Below are positions 33,729 to 36,558 of a DNA stretch of 36,558 nt, piece after piece. The notes beneath the pieces were generated by a model. The model had not been told where the DNA came from. It ran no database searches and saw only the letters and a list, made by a program, of their open reading frames with translations. The number at the start of each line of letters is the position of its first letter. Positions within the stretch are counted from its first letter, which is position 1. The translations under genes were made by a program, and so were the position numbers. The stretch is from Haloferax sp. Q22. Lineage in GTDB: Archaea; Halobacteriota; Halobacteria; Halobacteriales; Haloferacaceae. The DNA lies in assembly GCF_001482285.1 (NCBI RefSeq), contig NZ_LOEP01000011.1:1-36558 (forward strand), given 5' to 3'.

Positions 33729-34715
33729 TCATTTTAGCAGATCGCGCACATTCGTTCGCGACCTCCGTTGAGATATGATAACGCCAATTTGACATGCCAG
33801 ATTATAATAAATCAAGATAAGGTACTTCAGTGAACGGACTGGCCTTGTTTTTAACCCCCGATCAAAGTACACAGTCTCTCCGTCGCGTTCAAAAAACAGG
33901 TCGATGTGACGTGCAAAAAGTAGTGGTAACCCTATTATTATCCAAGTAGCCGGATAGTTCAAAAGTATGAAATATAAATGATTTCGCTGGTAGATGTATG
34001 TGAAGTACACCTCGTCAAACTGACCGCTAGTCTGGTGACGTAGATGTTCAACCGTGGTGCCACTATCGTAAACGATTTTGAATCCCGCGTCCCAAACCCG
34101 AATACTGAAGTCGGATTCCTCAAAATACGCCGGAGAAAATGCCTCGTCCAGTTCACCCACAGATTCAAGTACCTCAGAATTAATCAAGTAGACCGCTCCA
34201 ACTACGTCGTCAATATACTCAAATTCCTCAGGTTGAAGCTCTTCTTGATATCTGTTATATTCATACTTTGATCCAAAAGTTGGAAATATATCCGTTGTGA
34301 GAGGAAAGTACCGACCGTTGTAGTGGATATCTCCGTTCGGCTCAACTACTTTACAGCCGACGACTCCGATATCGTTTTTCGACTCCGCTGTCTCGACAAG
34401 AGTTGTAAGCCAGTGCTCATCAATTATTTCTATATCATTATTGAGCATTAATACATAATCATACTCGTCTCTTTTTGCTATCTGGAAAGATTGATTATTT
34501 CCTCTCGCGAATCCTCGGTTCTCGTCGTTCTCGATCAGTTTCACCTCCGGAAAATCCGAACGAACCATTCGGACCGAACCATCGTCGCTCCCGTTATCAA
34601 TTACCACCACGGTGAAGTGTTCATAAGTTGTCAATTCAAAAATCGAATTTAGACAATCGGATAAAACTTCACGTCCATTCCAGTTGAGGATGGATATTAA
34701 AACTTTAGGAGGCAT
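33729..34715 (-). CDS. GT2 family glycosyltransferase (rhamnosyltransferase-like)
   Basis: A 328-residue GT-A enzyme resembling the WbbL/rhamnosyltransferase group. It has VLISILNWNGREVL at the start, VVVIDNGSDDGS, NRGFARGNN, the metal-binding LNNDIEI and the FSPAYFEESDFSIRV segment with the catalytic acidic residues. After residue about 250 there is a hydrophobic, amphipathic segment (TWIIIGLPLLF), probably membrane-associated. With dTDP-rhamnose genes in the window it is a good candidate for using that donor, though this is inference. Its stop codon coincides with the target duplication of the IS6 element, so the last residues may have been altered by the insertion. Confidence 0.87.
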   Translation of the reverse strand: MPPKVLISILNWNGREVLSDCLNSIFELTTYEHFTVVVIDNGSDDGSVRMVRSDFPEVKLIENDENRGFARGNNQSFQIAKRDEYDYVLMLNNDIEIIDEHWLTTLVETAESKNDIGVVGCKVVEPNGDIHYNGRYFPLTTDIFPTFGSKYEYNRYQEELQPEEFEYIDDVVGAVYLINSEVLESVGELDEAFSPAYFEESDFSIRVWDAGFKIVYDSGTTVEHLRHQTSGQFDEVYFTYIYQRNHLYFILLNYPATWIIIGLPLLFARHIDLFFERDGETVYFDRGLKTRPVRSLKYLILIYYNLACQIGVIISQRRSRTNVRDLLK

Positions 34716-34950
34716 TTAGTTTTTGTTATGAGTCGGATTCTATATAATTGCTGCGGAATATTTCAACCAATAGAGGTGTAGTCGTTAATAGATTTAAATA
34801 TTATCATTTTTTAGAATTTCATCGTGCAATGCCTAACATGCGGGGGTTGTCAATAAATTTAACAGAAGTGGATCCGATTAGTTAAGATCAAAAGTAGTCA
34901 TAACAAAATGTCAAGTTAATTATATATGCCTGGCAATTTTCATCTACCAA

Positions 34951-36219
34951 CTAGACGGGCTCTATAGAATTGAGATCACCAGTGATTTTAGCGGCCAGAT
35001 ATTCTCTTGGTGTGTTGAACTTTGATGATTCATCTAGGGAAGGCACGTAACAGAAGCGTTGAAGGTAGTCAACTTGTGTCGTCTCAGAAAGTTTCGAAGC
35101 TTGTTGTTCAAGATCGACGAAATCACTATCGATAGACAACACATGATCGTGAGTGAACGGGGAAAAGGTGTTTTGTTCCCATGGTAAATCAATGACCCCC
35201 GGCACCTTACCCCTGAGAACTGCACGTAACAGAGCAGTTGAATCAACAGTCAATACGATATCGTGATTTTCAATATCACTCTCTAGTCCAGCGCCACGGG
35301 ATAGTTGAAAGTCATTAAAGAATCTTGAAATTTTTTCTTCAGAGTCTTTTGGATGGGGTCTAACCCTAAGATTCAGGTTATTTTTTCTTTGGAATGTCTG
35401 AAGAATGTCCGCCAGTTGTTTTTGTTGTTGTTCTGTCCATGACCCTGCCTCATATTGCCACTGAGAGAGGAATAAAGCGGATTCGGCATTTGTCTCAACA
35501 GGTTTGATGGAGCCTGGATTGAATTCCGAGTATCCTACCGTAGTGACTGTTCCAGCCCCATTACATGGATATTGTTCTCTAAGTTTCCGAATCCGTTCTG
35601 TGAAGAAATCACCCATTGTTAATACTTCGTCGGCGTACGGACTACAAAAGAGAAAGGCCCCGTAATTGAAACCGAATCTACGTTTGAACTTTTCAATGGC
35701 CCATGATTGGGGTTCAATTGATGGTCTAAAGATCCCCTGCCGGTTTACAGGTTGTCCATTTCGAAATTCGAGATCCGGGCGATTGATGCCATGTTGAATA
35801 ACGATACTCTTGAAATCTGCGGTTTCTGAAAACTTCATTACATGTTTGATAAACGGGAGTCGATCATGGCCACTAACGAAAACATCCATAGATGTATCTT
35901 TAATATACGAGTGAATGTCATAGATTAGTTGCGGTGAGATGTTGTCTTCAATGACACGTTGAATAGCGACTTTCTTTTTCGATCTCGGCGTTTCATGAAA
36001 TTTGGTAGCTACTTTTGACCGAATATACTCATCTGCGAAGCGATGGGGTTTCAGTTCGTCCGCTGGTAGAGTTGAGCTCTTACTCGGATCAGCGCTTTGA
36101 AGAAGTTCATCAAAAAGAAGATACTCAACTTCGTAGTCTTCCGAGAGTTCTTCTGCGATAGGAACTAAATTTCGATATGTTGTCGTATCGTATATTGAGA
36201 ACACTATTTTTCTAACCAT
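34951..36219 (-). CDS. GT-B-type surface polysaccharide transferase
   Basis: A 422-residue protein without membrane helices. The N-terminal half starts MVRKIVFSIYDTTTYRNLVP, the middle has IVIQHGINRPD, and the C-terminal half contains LRVRPHPKD and LTVDSTALLRAVLRGKVPGV. This plan (QHG, RPHP and a late ST motif) is found in CDP-glycerol/capsule-type glycosyltransferases of GT-B fold. It probably transfers a sugar or sugar-phosphate to the glycan, with a CMP- or CDP-linked donor possible in view of the KdsB-like gene, but this cannot be decided. It stands alone between AT-rich spacers (34716-34950 and 36220-36329), which hold no gene I recognise. Confidence 0.75.
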   Translation of the reverse strand: MVRKIVFSIYDTTTYRNLVPIAEELSEDYEVEYLLFDELLQSADPSKSSTLPADELKPHRFADEYIRSKVATKFHETPRSKKKVAIQRVIEDNISPQLIYDIHSYIKDTSMDVFVSGHDRLPFIKHVMKFSETADFKSIVIQHGINRPDLEFRNGQPVNRQGIFRPSIEPQSWAIEKFKRRFGFNYGAFLFCSPYADEVLTMGDFFTERIRKLREQYPCNGAGTVTTVGYSEFNPGSIKPVETNAESALFLSQWQYEAGSWTEQQQKQLADILQTFQRKNNLNLRVRPHPKDSEEKISRFFNDFQLSRGAGLESDIENHDIVLTVDSTALLRAVLRGKVPGVIDLPWEQNTFSPFTHDHVLSIDSDFVDLEQQASKLSETTQVDYLQRFCYVPSLDESSKFNTPREYLAAKITGDLNSIEPV

Positions 36220-36329
36220 GTTTTAATGAATTTGCACCGTTTTAAGTAGGATTTTTATTATATTTATGCCTTTTCATAAAGTTTCTATGCAATCTTTGAA
36301 AGCTATTAATTAATTATGAATTCAGGATA

Positions 36330-36558
36330 TTAATTACTATCGGATCTTTCGTAGTTACTGGGCAGCGGTAAAGAAGTGACGTGCCACTCCATGAGAAGCA
36401 TAATTCCTCTCAATACAATCGTCTTGTGGCGTCGAGCCTCGAACTTGTGCAATAGATTTGCTGGTGTGACGAGGGTGTCATAGAAGAGTTCTCACACCGT
36501 GATCACGGTACTTCCCGGATTGTCTCCACGTTCGTAGTTGGTGATTGCGACGACGAGG
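36330..36558 (-). pseudogene. C-terminal gene fragment at the window edge
   Basis: On the minus strand the frame LFYDTLVTPANLLHKFEARR continues with HKTIVLRGIMLLMEWHVTS and ends PSNYERSDSN before TAA at 36330. Further upstream a different frame gives RRNHQLRTWRQSGKYRDHG, so one frameshift lies near 36495, and the rest of the gene is outside the window. The sequence is convincingly protein-like but I do not recognise its family. GC content is higher than in the spacer beside it. Confidence 0.45.

Noticed and set aside
1-36558. CRISPR arrays, tRNA or rRNA genes, integrase-type attachment sites
   Set aside because: I looked for regularly spaced repeats, tRNA-like cloverleaf ends and conserved rRNA stretches and saw none. 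The repeats found are hairpins, IS ends or a single tandem duplication.

Overview
The window looks like chromosome or megaplasmid of a haloarchaeon, most likely Haloferax or a close relative. The evidence is the high-GC coding with acidic proteins in the first two thirds, Tat/lipobox secretion of a sugar-binding protein, type IV pilins with the PilA-type hydrophobic domain, many leaderless-type promoters with a TATA box about 27 bases before the start codon, and a gene order that resembles the low-salt N-glycosylation (agl) region of Haloferax volcanii as I remember it. I see no rRNA, tRNA or CRISPR array.

Layout. (1) 1-924: 3' part of a metal/siderophore-type substrate-binding protein gene, interrupted by a 48-base double hairpin. 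(2) 998-10521: a sugar-acid uptake and catabolism locus with a divergent IclR regulator, zinc dehydrogenase, Tat-exported binding protein, two permeases, ATPase and a DgoD-type galactonate dehydratase. An IS1341-type TnpB element with a 44-residue companion protein sits between the binding protein and the first permease. (3) 10.5-15.1 kb: small genes and wreckage around two type IV pilin genes. One pilin has an in-frame stop exactly at the end of its hydrophobic domain. The pair is flanked by a full-length and a truncated copy of the same HTH-type protein. (4) 15.5-21.7 kb: conserved core of the low-salt glycan cluster, with an Agl6-type glycosyltransferase, a Nudix hydrolase and the four dTDP-rhamnose enzymes (Agl12, Agl14, Agl11, Agl13), plus a hidden 59-residue zinc-ribbon gene. 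(5) 21.7-36.5 kb: visibly AT-richer variable cargo. It holds an SDR, a 2-hydroxyacid dehydrogenase, glycosyltransferases, a KdsB-like CMP-sugar synthetase, an alkaline-phosphatase-superfamily protein packed against a flippase, a polytopic membrane protein, and remnants of ISH3- and IS6-family elements.

How it fits together. Regions 4 and 5 read as one surface-glycan factory: dTDP-rhamnose is made by the conserved core, and a second, probably CMP-activated acidic sugar is suggested by the SDR, dehydrogenase and KdsB-like genes. Several GT2 enzymes and one GT-B enzyme would assemble the glycan and the Wzx/Agl15-like flippase would export it. The phosphodiesterase-like protein next to the flippase may modify or trim the lipid-linked glycan. 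Nearness of pilin genes fits the known glycosylation of haloarchaeal pilins. The most unusual items are the paired-hairpin insertions inside two unrelated genes, the archaeal KdsB-containing sugar cassette, the single TATA box centred between agl12 and agl14, the HTH-pilin module duplication with the pilin nonsense mutation, and the conserved-looking small protein inside the TnpB element.
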